This document shows positions 17,033 to 25,394 of a stretch of DNA of 25,541 nucleotides, in pieces; position 1 is the stretch's first letter, and every line of letters begins with the position of its first letter. The stretch comes from Nemertoderma westbladi. Taxonomy: Eukaryota > Xenacoelomorpha > Nemertodermatida > Nemertodermatidae. Location of the stretch: positions 1 through 25,541 of the forward strand of contig JAUCBJ010004834.1 of the NCBI GenBank assembly GCA_032718475.1, given 5' to 3'. A program made the translations under genes and the position numbers. The notes beneath the pieces were generated by a model. The model was not told the DNA's origin. It made no database searches and saw only the letters and a program-made list of their open reading frames with translations.

Positions 17033-19477
17033 ATGGATTTGGAACTTAATAACGATATATCATCTGAGGGGCTGAGTGCTGAATTAGCTGTGGCCATAAC
17101 GAGCAAACTAAAACTGTTTGAAAGAATATTAGACAGAGTACGGACGGTAATAAACGATAACCTTATGTACGGGATACAGCAGTTCGATCGGATTGGTGAA
17201 AAAGATGTCACCCAACAAGGCGGTGTTGGGGACAGAGATATGGAGGCAATCAATTCACTCTTAGCGGAGGGTCGGCGAATTTATTATGCTATGGTCGGCA
17301 AGCATGACGGGCTTTGGTCTAATGAAATAATAGATAAATTGGACGCCCTTGTGATAAAGATGAGGTCTCTAAAGAATGGAGGTGCCTCTCCAATAACATA
17401 TTCTGCACTTATTGATTCTGTTATTGAGGTTACAAATTGTAAAGTTTCTCAGATTTTTTCCACAAACAGCAGTGACGATATGACTGACTGTACGTTTTCG
17501 TCATCTCCCACTAATAACGACACAGATGGTTGCGTCGCAACAGAACATGTTGACGGCTCTCAGCGAATTTTCGTTGGCAAATCGTCAAGTGAAGAAGTGT
17601 TTGGAGCACCACCCCTACGGTGGTCGTCTGATATTGATTCAATTGATTTAGCTTTGGGGGAACTGAAATCTATATGTAAATATTCAAAGGATGTATTAAC
17701 TCATTTGGATAGGAGATTGTCCTTAGCAACTGACTACTTTGGTAATGTATGTGAGTATAAATTGGAGTGCAACACGGATATTTCGGTTGTTTACCCTTTT
17801 CAATATTTGTTGTCTTTGTCGGTAGACTCGGACACTGAATACGCGAGATATTGTCAGCAAGTGTACAGCGTTGTTAAATCCAAACTATATTGCGGAACAT
17901 ATCTAAAGTACACGAAAGAAAAGGGAAAAAATGTTTTATTTCTGGAAGTGTGCATTTCGGAATGCTATGACAAATTGAACAGGTCTAGGAGCAGTCTTAA
18001 CGATGCGGTATCCAAAATGACAAAGGCTAAATGTAGTTATGACCAGCGCATGGGAGAATTAGACAAAGCCAGGGAGGTACTACTTTGCAATTCGAATAAT
18101 ATTGCGCCAATGAGCTCCAAGTCAATAGAAAAAAGGAAGAAAAATGAAGAAGAGGCAATATTCAAAGCAAAGGATTGTCAAGCCAAATACAAAGCGATGA
18201 TAGCTGATGCGAATGATAAAGCGGATGCATTTCTTAAAGCGAAGGTAGAGATTTTAACTACTGCCAAAACCATTATGTCTGAAACATTTGCAGACTTAAA
18301 GCGTGTCTTATCTGATTATTTTTCTTCAAGGCAACAACTTGCAGTGAAATTATCCTCAGAAATGGTGAGTAAAACAACTTCATTGGAATATTCGTACACA
18401 TTTCAATACGACGCCTTGCTGCAGAACTTGGTAGACTCCCAAGAGGGTAAAACGTTTTCGTTTATTCCATATGTAGCCACCGAATCCAAACCAAATCCAT
18501 TGCATTTAGCGGGCAAATCGCCAATCAAAACTAAATACGCGGTTTTGGGAGATTTTTTGAAACAACCGTTTGCCCTGAGTTTGATGGCAACTAATCCCTG
18601 TAAACAAACAACAAATTCGATAAGCCAGGAATTATTGATACCTCGAAAATCCTCGCTAGAGGGCGAAAGCACTACATTAACTGATTGCGGTGGTGGAGAT
18701 ATTACCCAGAACGCCAGCGACCAAGCCAAGACACATTCTCTCAAATTGTATTTCAACGAAGCTAGAGCTTTGATGTGTGCTCAATGCAATTACTTATGCT
18801 ACCCTGGCTTAGAATGCGTGCTTTGCAAAGAGGCATTCCACCCTGAATGTTTATGTGATGTCCAACAAGTGTGCATACAATATGTGATGGAGGGGAACCG
18901 GAGACGCATGACTTTATTCGGAGTTCCATTGGAAGAACAAATGCATAGTAATCAGCCTCAAATACCAAAGATACTTAATTCCTGCATTGATGAGTTGGAA
19001 TCGCGTAGTATGGACACGCAAGGTATCTACCGCCGCAGCGGCGTTAAATCTCGCACTGAAAAACTCGCTCAGTCGTTTGAGAAAGACCCGAATTCTGTTG
19101 ATCTGTCCAACGTGTCACCACATGATATATGTAACGTGATCAAGATGTACATTAGGGGACTCCCAGAGCCATTGTGGACCAATAAGGGTTATTCCGAGTG
19201 CAAGTCCTTAGCAATGCAGTACCACACCGACACATTTTCCGAGTCTGCAGTTGTTGATTTCTTGTCCAGGCTACCAGCAGCGAATTATCTTATTCTACAA
19301 AGCTTGTTTCAACATTTTCACAAGGTTGCTGAGAATAGCGATAGCAATCAAATGACAGCAAGTAACTTAGCAATAGTGTTGGAACCAACACTGTTCCCAT
19401 CGAGTGGAATATCACACCACGCTATGTTCCTGGAATTTATAGAATTTCTTATAAACAACGATCAGGTGTTTACCTAA
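17033..19477 (+). CDS. F-BAR/C1/RhoGAP protein (ARHGAP29/ARHGAP45/GMIP family)
   Basis: An 814-aa Rho-family GTPase-activating protein in a single uninterrupted ORF. Residues ~1-195 are an N-terminal region (LSAELAVAITSKLKLFERIL...). Residues ~200-475 are an F-BAR-like membrane-curving coiled coil ending in long K/E/A-rich helices. A full C1 zinc finger follows, with ligands H568, C582, C585, C595, C598, H603, C606 and C614. The RhoGAP domain spans ~628-812: FGVPLEEQ, GIYRRSG with the likely arginine finger R667, LPEPL at 710-714 and NQMTASNLAIVLEPTLF. By family knowledge it should stimulate GTP hydrolysis by Rho-type GTPases at membranes. Vertebrate relatives are longer (about 970-1260 aa); here almost nothing follows the GAP domain. 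The start is supported by an in-frame TGA two codons upstream and a strong context. Absence of introns is unusual and could mean a retrocopy that stayed intact or an intron-poor genome. Confidence 0.93.
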   Translation: MDLELNNDISSEGLSAELAVAITSKLKLFERILDRVRTVINDNLMYGIQQFDRIGEKDVTQQGGVGDRDMEAINSLLAEGRRIYYAMVGKHDGLWSNEIIDKLDALVIKMRSLKNGGASPITYSALIDSVIEVTNCKVSQIFSTNSSDDMTDCTFSSSPTNNDTDGCVATEHVDGSQRIFVGKSSSEEVFGAPPLRWSSDIDSIDLALGELKSICKYSKDVLTHLDRRLSLATDYFGNVCEYKLECNTDISVVYPFQYLLSLSVDSDTEYARYCQQVYSVVKSKLYCGTYLKYTKEKGKNVLFLEVCISECYDKLNRSRSSLNDAVSKMTKAKCSYDQRMGELDKAREVLLCNSNNIAPMSSKSIEKRKKNEEEAIFKAKDCQAKYKAMIADANDKADAFLKAKVEILTTAKTIMSETFADLKRVLSDYFSSRQQLAVKLSSEMVSKTTSLEYSYTFQYDALLQNLVDSQEGKTFSFIPYVATESKPNPLHLAGKSPIKTKYAVLGDFLKQPFALSLMATNPCKQTTNSISQELLIPRKSSLEGESTTLTDCGGGDITQNASDQAKTHSLKLYFNEARALMCAQCNYLCYPGLECVLCKEAFHPECLCDVQQVCIQYVMEGNRRRMTLFGVPLEEQMHSNQPQIPKILNSCIDELESRSMDTQGIYRRSGVKSRTEKLAQSFEKDPNSVDLSNVSPHDICNVIKMYIRGLPEPLWTNKGYSECKSLAMQYHTDTFSESAVVDFLSRLPAANYLILQSLFQHFHKVAENSDSNQMTASNLAIVLEPTLFPSSGISHHAMFLEFIEFLINNDQVFT

Positions 19478-19553
19478 TTGTATTAACTAATGAAGAATTA
19501 TTTATCTTACTTCTTACTTTGTTAAATACTGTCATAATGATTCCTACTAATAT
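19478..19553. other. Junction between RhoGAP stop and CR1-like LINE 3' end
   Basis: Only about 76 bp separate the stop codon from the LINE tail. There is no poly(A) tract and no AATAAA within it; the nearest plus-strand AATAAA lies inside the LINE (about 19914). Words AAATACTGT (19524-19532) and TACTAATAT (19545-19553) also occur in the 40-bp minisatellite at the far end of the LINE. Confidence 0.5.
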
Positions 19554-22500
19554 CAATCAAATTATCAATCAAATTATATTTATTTAGCGCTAAAAACTTA
19601 AATTTAAAATTATACTCTAAGCGCTGCAACTTTCGAGTTAACAATGACATTACAAGAAGTAGTTCACAATTAATTAATCATAATAATTAAAATACTTAAA
19701 ACAAGGAAGGCAAATTAAAATAGTTCGGTAAAAAATAAGTAATATCTATTTACATCATTATGTGGAAGCAAGGCAGTTCGAAGTAAAAATAATGAAGTTA
19801 ATTGAAAGTACTAAAACGTAGCAAGGCGAATTAAAAAATTAAGATACTTCGGTAAAAATAACGTATTTAATTAAAAGTAAGTTAATTAAGATGGGGTTGG
19901 AAACGCTTTATCGAATAAATGAGTTTTGAGGTTCTTCTTAAATATTTCAATAGATGTTGCGGCACGTATTTTAGTTGGTAATTTATTCCACAATGTAGGT
20001 CCCGATACTGCGAAGGCGCGCTCACCGAGCGTTCTGTGTTTATACGTAGGAATTTCCAGCGTCACAGTATTTCCAGAACGGCTGTTATATGGATTCGTGT
20101 ATATGGTGGTTAATTCTTGGATATAATCTGGGGATTGACCATTAACAGACTTGTATACTAGCAACAGTATTTTAAACTCAATGCGTTGTCTTACAGGCAA
20201 CCAGTGAAGCCGTTTTAGAATCGGTGTGATATGATCATACTTTTGTATACGGGTCACGAGACGGGCAGCCATATTCTGCAATCGTTGTAATCGATCTAAT
20301 TGATATTCAGCGATGCCATAGTAAAGTGAATTACAATAATCCAAACGACTTGATATCAAGGAATGAACTAGCTTTTCTGCTGCCGATTGTGTAAGATATG
20401 GCCGTATTTTCCGAAGATTTCTTAAGTGATATGATACACCACTAGATGTTCGACTAATGAAAGTTTCCATTGACATTGTTGAGTCAAAATAGGCACCCAA
20501 ATTTCGAACATTTTTCATTGGTTCAGTACTATGATTGCCGACTTTGATTGCGTTGATATTAACTTTGGCTAACTGCTGTTTGGTCCCAATTATTAGAAAC
20601 TCAGTTTTGTCATCGTTTATTTTTAGCCAGTTATTTATAAGCCAACATCGTATCTCAATTATACATTGTTCGACAGCTGTTAGAGCCGCCTGTTCGGAGA
20701 AATCACAGTTCGGTTTGAAAGACAGGTATAATTGTTTGTCGTCAGCAAATCCATGAACGTTGGGCAAATGTTTAGCGACAATCTCGTATACGACAGTAAC
20801 GTAAATGATGAACAAAATACACCCCAAACAAGATCCTTGTGGAAAACCGAAACGTAACTGAACTTTCCGAGAGAAAAGCCCATCAACCTTAACACGCATA
20901 CACCTATCACCGAGAAATGAAGTGAACCACTTGTGCGCGACATCATCGATTTTAAACTTTGACCGCAATGTGTTTAACAGTACTGTGCGATCAACTGTAT
21001 CGAATGCAGCGCTCAAATCGAGTAGTACAAATAGGGTAACCTTCTGTTTATCCATTGCCATTAGGATGTCGGAATGCACACGAGTTAGGGTTGTTTCAGT
21101 ACTGTGGTAAGGTCTGTACGCTGATTGGTTGTATGGAAGTTGGGGCGTGATATGAGGCATGGTATCTTCGGAAACCGCACGTTCTGTTAGTTTAGACAAA
21201 AATGATAGACCACTAACGGGTCGGAAGTTAGGGAATAGTTTCGGATCGAGTTTGAGTTTCTTAATAAGTGGTGTTATAATAGCTTCAAGCCACTGTTCAG
21301 GAAACACCCCATTTTCCAAAGATTTATTCACTATTTCAGTTATTATTGGGAGGAGGAGGTCAATCACCTCTTTCAACAGCCACGTTGGAAGCGGGTCAAA
21401 ATCGCACTGTTTATTAGGTGATTTCATAATGAGTCTCCTTATTTCATCTGAAGTAAGTTTAGAAAATCTCGAAAATGTTGATGAAGTTGTGTTTCCAAGT
21501 TCAGGTTGGTTGTTATGATTGCTATTTATGTTAGATATAGTGGCTTGCTGTATAGATATTTCATCTCGAATCTTGTCGATCTTTTCAATGAAGAAGTTTG
21601 CAAAGGAATCAGACAATGTGTTGTCAGGTTGTGGGTCAGGGTATTCAGTTTTTTTTAATGGTATTGTTAAAGATTTTACTAGTGAAAATAGTTTTCTTTG
21701 ATCGCCATTACACCCATCAACTTTCCCAATGTAATATTTCCTTTGCGATGCCTTTAATTCTTTGCTGTATGTATTTCGAGCGTTTATGTATGCAGAACGG
21801 GTCTCTTCAGTGTAATGTGATCGCCATTTTCGTTCCGCTGAACGCCGTAACCGTTTAAGTTGGCGCAATTCAGGAGTATACCACGGTGATGAGGTTTTAC
21901 TTTTCAATATTTTTGTTTTTAATGGTGCATGTTTGTCCATTATCTCTGATAGTTTGGAATTGTAAAATAAAACTAGTTCAGGAGTGCTCATATTTTTTAA
22001 AATTTTGTTATCACATAAACCCGAGTTCTGGATATCCTGCAATAATTCAGTACGTTTGATTTTATTATATTCACGGAATTTAACTTTTCTGTGACATCGC
22101 TGGTCGTAGGGGATAGATATGAAAGTGTTAATGAAGAAATGATCAGCTAGTAAATCTGTAGCGAATGGCAGCGATAATGTAAATTCGTCATTATTACGTG
22201 TAATTATCAAATCTAAAATGTTACCGGATATGTGGGTCGGCACTGTCACATGTTGTGTAAAATTAAATCCATGGAGAGTGTCTAAAAATGATGTCGCAAT
22301 TGGATCGTTTACGTCATTAACATGGATATTAAAATCACCGGTTATTAACAGTTGTTCACTTGTAAATGCGAATTTCTCAATGAAATCGGTAAATTCGCTA
22401 ATGAATATACGGGGAGGTATAGGGTGAGCCGTGGAGTATGGTCGACGGTAAACGACTACAACAGTTATTATTTTCGATTTGTTATTATTTACTCGCCAAA

Positions 22501-22558
22501 CTGAATATTCGAAGGATGTATGATTGACATTTTGGATTACTTTTGTTGCTGTTAGTAT
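19554..22558 (-). mobile_element. CR1/L2-like LINE, 5'-truncated, convergent with the RhoGAP gene
   Basis: A minus-strand non-LTR element of about 3.0 kb. The ORF is followed by a ~330-bp AT-rich 3' UTR that holds imperfect repeats (AAGGC-N-AATT..TTCGGTAAAAA, starting near 19706, 19770 and 19823). It ends in about two units of a 12-bp repeat (AATTTGATTGAT); short repeated 3' ends are typical of CR1/L2 elements. The 5' side is cut within the endonuclease domain, where the 40-bp minisatellite begins. No clear target-site duplication was found. Confidence 0.85.
19886..22558 (-). CDS. CR1/L2-like LINE ORF2: endonuclease part + reverse transcriptase (5' partial)
   Basis: The frame is open for about 890 codons, from the minisatellite edge to the stop at 19886. 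The N-terminal ~130 residues are the second half of an EEP endonuclease (SFEYSVWRV, VVVYRRPYS, the catalytic-type LLITGDFNIHV, then LDLIITRN and LLADHFFI). A linker with SSPWYTPELRQLKRLRRSAERKWR follows, then the RT: PITEIVNKSLENGVFPEQW, FRPVSGLSFLSKLTERAV, QSAYRPYHSTETTL, LDLSAAFDTVD (about 21000), FGFPQGSCLG and the catalytic FADD (20738-20749). The C-terminal part includes RLDYCNSLYYGI, RLQRLQNMAARLV and LHWLPVRQRIEFKILLLVYK, characteristic of CR1/L2-type proteins in marine invertebrates and fish. No stops or frameshifts are present, so it is young or recently active, but it lacks its N-terminus. Confidence 0.9.
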   Translation of the reverse strand: MLTATKVIQNVNHTSFEYSVWRVNNNKSKIITVVVVYRRPYSTAHPIPPRIFISEFTDFIEKFAFTSEQLLITGDFNIHVNDVNDPIATSFLDTLHGFNFTQHVTVPTHISGNILDLIITRNNDEFTLSLPFATDLLADHFFINTFISIPYDQRCHRKVKFREYNKIKRTELLQDIQNSGLCDNKILKNMSTPELVLFYNSKLSEIMDKHAPLKTKILKSKTSSPWYTPELRQLKRLRRSAERKWRSHYTEETRSAYINARNTYSKELKASQRKYYIGKVDGCNGDQRKLFSLVKSLTIPLKKTEYPDPQPDNTLSDSFANFFIEKIDKIRDEISIQQATISNINSNHNNQPELGNTTSSTFSRFSKLTSDEIRRLIMKSPNKQCDFDPLPTWLLKEVIDLLLPIITEIVNKSLENGVFPEQWLEAIITPLIKKLKLDPKLFPNFRPVSGLSFLSKLTERAVSEDTMPHITPQLPYNQSAYRPYHSTETTLTRVHSDILMAMDKQKVTLFVLLDLSAAFDTVDRTVLLNTLRSKFKIDDVAHKWFTSFLGDRCMRVKVDGLFSRKVQLRFGFPQGSCLGCILFIIYVTVVYEIVAKHLPNVHGFADDKQLYLSFKPNCDFSEQAALTAVEQCIIEIRCWLINNWLKINDDKTEFLIIGTKQQLAKVNINAIKVGNHSTEPMKNVRNLGAYFDSTMSMETFISRTSSGVSYHLRNLRKIRPYLTQSAAEKLVHSLISSRLDYCNSLYYGIAEYQLDRLQRLQNMAARLVTRIQKYDHITPILKRLHWLPVRQRIEFKILLLVYKSVNGQSPDYIQELTTIYTNPYNSRSGNTVTLEIPTYKHRTLGERAFAVSGPTLWNKLPTKIRAATSIEIFKKNLKTHLFDKAFPTPS

Positions 22559-23777
22559 ACAGTACTAAAATACAGTGTTAATATACAGTACTAAAATACA
22601 AAATACTGTTCTATATACTAATATACAGTACTAAAATACAAAATACTGTTCTATATACTAATATACAGTACTAAAATACAAAATACTGTTCTATATACTA
22701 ATATACAGTACTAAAATACAAAATACTGTTCTATATACTAATATACAGTACTAAAATACAAAATACTGTTCTATATACTAATATACAGTACTAAAATACA
22801 AAATACTGTTCTATATACTAATATACAGTACTAAAATACAAAATACTGTTCTATATACTAATATACAGTACTAAAATACAAAATACTGTTCTATATACTA
22901 ATATACAGTACTAAAATACAAAATACTGTTCTATATACTAATATACAGTACTAAAATACAAAATACTGTTCTATATAAAATACAGTACTAAAATACAAAA
23001 TACTGTTCTATATACTAATATACAGGTACTAAAATACAAAATACTGTTCTATATACTAATATACAGTACTAAAATACAAAATACTGTTCTATATACTAAT
23101 ATACAGTACTAAAATACAAAATACTGTTCTATATACTAATATACAGTACTAAAATACAAAATACTGTTCTATATACTAATATACAGTACTAAAATACAAA
23201 ATACTGTTCTATATACTAATATAAGGTACTAAAATACAAAATACTGTTCTATATACTAATATACAGTACTAAAATACAAAATACTGTTCTATATACTAAT
23301 ATACAGTACTAAAATACAAAATACTGTTCTATATACTAATATACAGTACTAAAATACAAAATACTGTTCTATATACTAATATACAGTACTAAAATACAAA
23401 ATACTGTTCTATATACTAATATACAGTACTAAAATACAAAATACTGTTCTATATACTAAAATACAGTACTAAAATACAAAATACTGTTCTATATACTAAA
23501 ATACAGTACTAAAATACAAAATACTGTTCTATATACTAATATACAGTACTAAAATACAAAATACTGTTCTATACACTAATATACAGTACTAAAATACAAA
23601 ATACTGTTCTATATACTAATATACAGTACTAAAATACAAAATACTGTTCTATATACTAAAATACAGTACTAAAATACAAAATACTGTTCTATATACTAAA
23701 ATACAGTACTAAAATACAAAATACTGTTCTATATACTAATATACAGTACTAAAATACAAAATACTGTTCTATATACT
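22553..23777 (+). repeat. 40-bp AT-rich minisatellite (~31 copies)
   Basis: The exact period is 40 bp (CTAATATACAGTACTAAAAT followed by ACAAAATACTGTTCTATATA). Copies are nearly identical, with a few point changes (CTAAAATAC for CTAATATAC near 23458-23700), one short unit at about 22977, and AGGTACT variants at about 23025 and 23224. Each unit contains the inverted pair ACAGTA...TACTGT and the palindrome AGTACT. The left edge fuses with the truncated 5' end of the CR1-like LINE at GTATAC (22555-22560). Confidence 0.97.
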
Positions 23778-24549
23778 TGCATTGCAAACAGTTGATTTTG
23801 ATTCGGTTGATTAACCTAATAATAATTACAGAATTGTGGGCACCATTATTTTATGTGAATTATTAATTAATTAATTTTATTATTTTTATTATTAATTAAT
23901 TAATATTATAAATAATTAACTCATATAATGAAAATGCGTATTTGTTTAACAACATTTTTTTAAAATTAATTATGGTCTCTTGTTGCAATTCTAAAATACG
24001 CCGCAGACAAAAGCAAACAAGCAAGCTTACATTGCCTTCGTACTACAACGCATACACCCGAACCCCACACTCCCAGACACAACCTGCCAGCGACACCCAT
24101 ACATGTAACGAGTAGTAGTGCAAGACGTGTTACAAAAACGCATGCAACTAAATTACTTAATACAATATAATTACACCATGTCCCGTAATATAGTGTCATT
24201 TTCTGATGACTCGAACCCCCCCTCCCCCCTGATTTTTCTACAAACTCTATCATATTGCGTGAACTCAACTAGAAACACCATTAGTTCCACTCACCGTGGT
24301 TGACCCCCTGAAGCCGGAATTTTCGATTTTGCCTTTAAATTTTTTTATAGGCGTTTTAAAAAAGTGTCTTTTGCGAAATCGCACCCTCCGTATTGTGACG
24401 GGATCCGAGTTGGCAAAAGATCCCGACCGGTGTGTGTGTGTTTCGAGTCGTATGGATAATATGCGTCACCGCGTTTGCTGGGCTACTGAAAGGCTGAGGT
24501 GAAATTGAAAGGCCGAAGGCCGGTAAAATAACTGAGTTTATAGTTATTG
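23778..24549. other. Non-coding AT-rich sequence, no gene seen
   Basis: I recognise no coding motif. A GGCCGAAGGCC inverted word lies at about 24512. ORFs of 60-100 codons here have no recognisable content. Confidence 0.5.
23861..23905. repeat. 15-bp AT inverted repeat
   Basis: TATTAATTAATTAAT (23861-23875) and its exact reverse complement (23891-23905) flank a 15-nt loop of T/A. Low-complexity sequence makes this less meaningful than its length suggests. Confidence 0.7.
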
Positions 24550-25019
24550 TTGTTCGTAATATCAGATAAGCACAGTCAGTCTAATACAATAATAGCAGTT
24601 ACATTAACAGCAACGACGACGGTTAAAAACCGTCTGACTTCTACACTCAATGTAGCCAACTGAAGCACAATTAACAGATACATAACCGTTACGGTTATAT
24701 ATATTACATGGGATACACATTCCTACCTAGGTTTGGCCTACCAGTCAATGCGCGATAATTGATGGAAAGCCGCCCTATCATTGGTTGATCTATTCTCTGG
24801 CCAATCCCATTTTCCCCTGGCCCTATGCTAGCTTCCCCCTGAGATAAGCTGATGTGCTGGTACTTCTCTCTCTAACTGGCAATGTATATTGCCTTGGTGT
24901 CCTTGGTATGCGATATTATATTGGTAATATCGCATATCCAATCATGATTCGTAAATCATGACTTTCCCCATTTTCCGCTGGGTGGGGCAGCGAATTGGAT
25001 CCGCTAACACTCCCCCCCA
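24550..25019 (-). mobile_element. Possible LTR of a minus-strand LTR retrotransposon, with polypurine tract
   Basis: Read on the minus strand, TGGGGGGGAG (25019-25010) is followed directly by TGTTAGCGG (25009 downward). This is the polypurine tract followed by the TGTTA start of a 3' LTR, as seen in Ty1/copia elements. A TATA-like ATATATATAACC lies about 300 bp inside. The far LTR end is not certain; TGTTCG on the plus strand at about 24550 would give an LTR of about 460 bp. I could not recognise protein-coding remnants of such an element to the right (25020-25541), so the call rests on the junction alone. Confidence 0.4.
24907..24936. repeat. 12-bp-stem hairpin
   Basis: TATGCGATATTA (24907-24918) and its exact reverse complement (24925-24936) flank a 6-nt loop. 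It is followed at 24943-24960 by a second hairpin (CATGATT/AATCATG). Both belong to a cluster of hairpins between 24.6 and 25.15 kb. Confidence 0.8.
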
Positions 25020-25046
25020 TGCTATCTTCCCGGTGAGAAGATAGCA
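25020..25046. repeat. 9-bp-stem hairpin beside the polypurine tract
   Basis: TGCTATCTT (25020-25028) and AAGATAGCA (25038-25046) form a perfect stem around a 9-nt loop, directly next to the G-rich tract at 25010-25019. Confidence 0.8.
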
Positions 25047-25304
25047 TCAACTTAAAGTGCGCTCCAATTCCGCTGGAAACCAATCTAATACTGGTTGTGG
25101 GGTGGAGTTCTTTTCTTAGGGCCAGTTTTCCAGACTGGCCCCTCTGGGTCTGTTCTCAGTACCCACCCTTGGTACATCTGCGAGCTAAGTCACGCTGAGT
25201 CCCAAAGGCGTTCTGCGTTGTTTTACATCCCGGGCGCAGCGTCATTGTTTCACAAAAAATTATAAAGTTTCATGGGTCATTTAGTGTATTTCACTAATTA
25301 TAGA

Positions 25305-25394
25305 AAATTCCGGTTCCGGCCGGATTATTCCGGCATGTTGAATTCCGGTTCCGGTTCCGGCCGGAATCAAAATATCGATTCCGGGACATCCCTA
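25305..25394. other. GC-rich CCGG-rich block, possible hAT-type transposon end
   Basis: GGTTCCGGCCGGA occurs twice within this short block, with the palindrome TTCCGGCCGGAA inside. The block finishes on the plus strand with GGGACATCCCTA, whose reverse complement TAGGGATGTCCC resembles the starts of many hAT-type non-autonomous elements. No matching opposite terminus was found in the window, so the element could be partial, extend beyond 25541, or be misjudged. Confidence 0.3.

Noticed and set aside
23861-23905. AT inverted repeat as a replication origin
   Set aside because: It consists of simple AATT repetition, and no other origin feature is visible.
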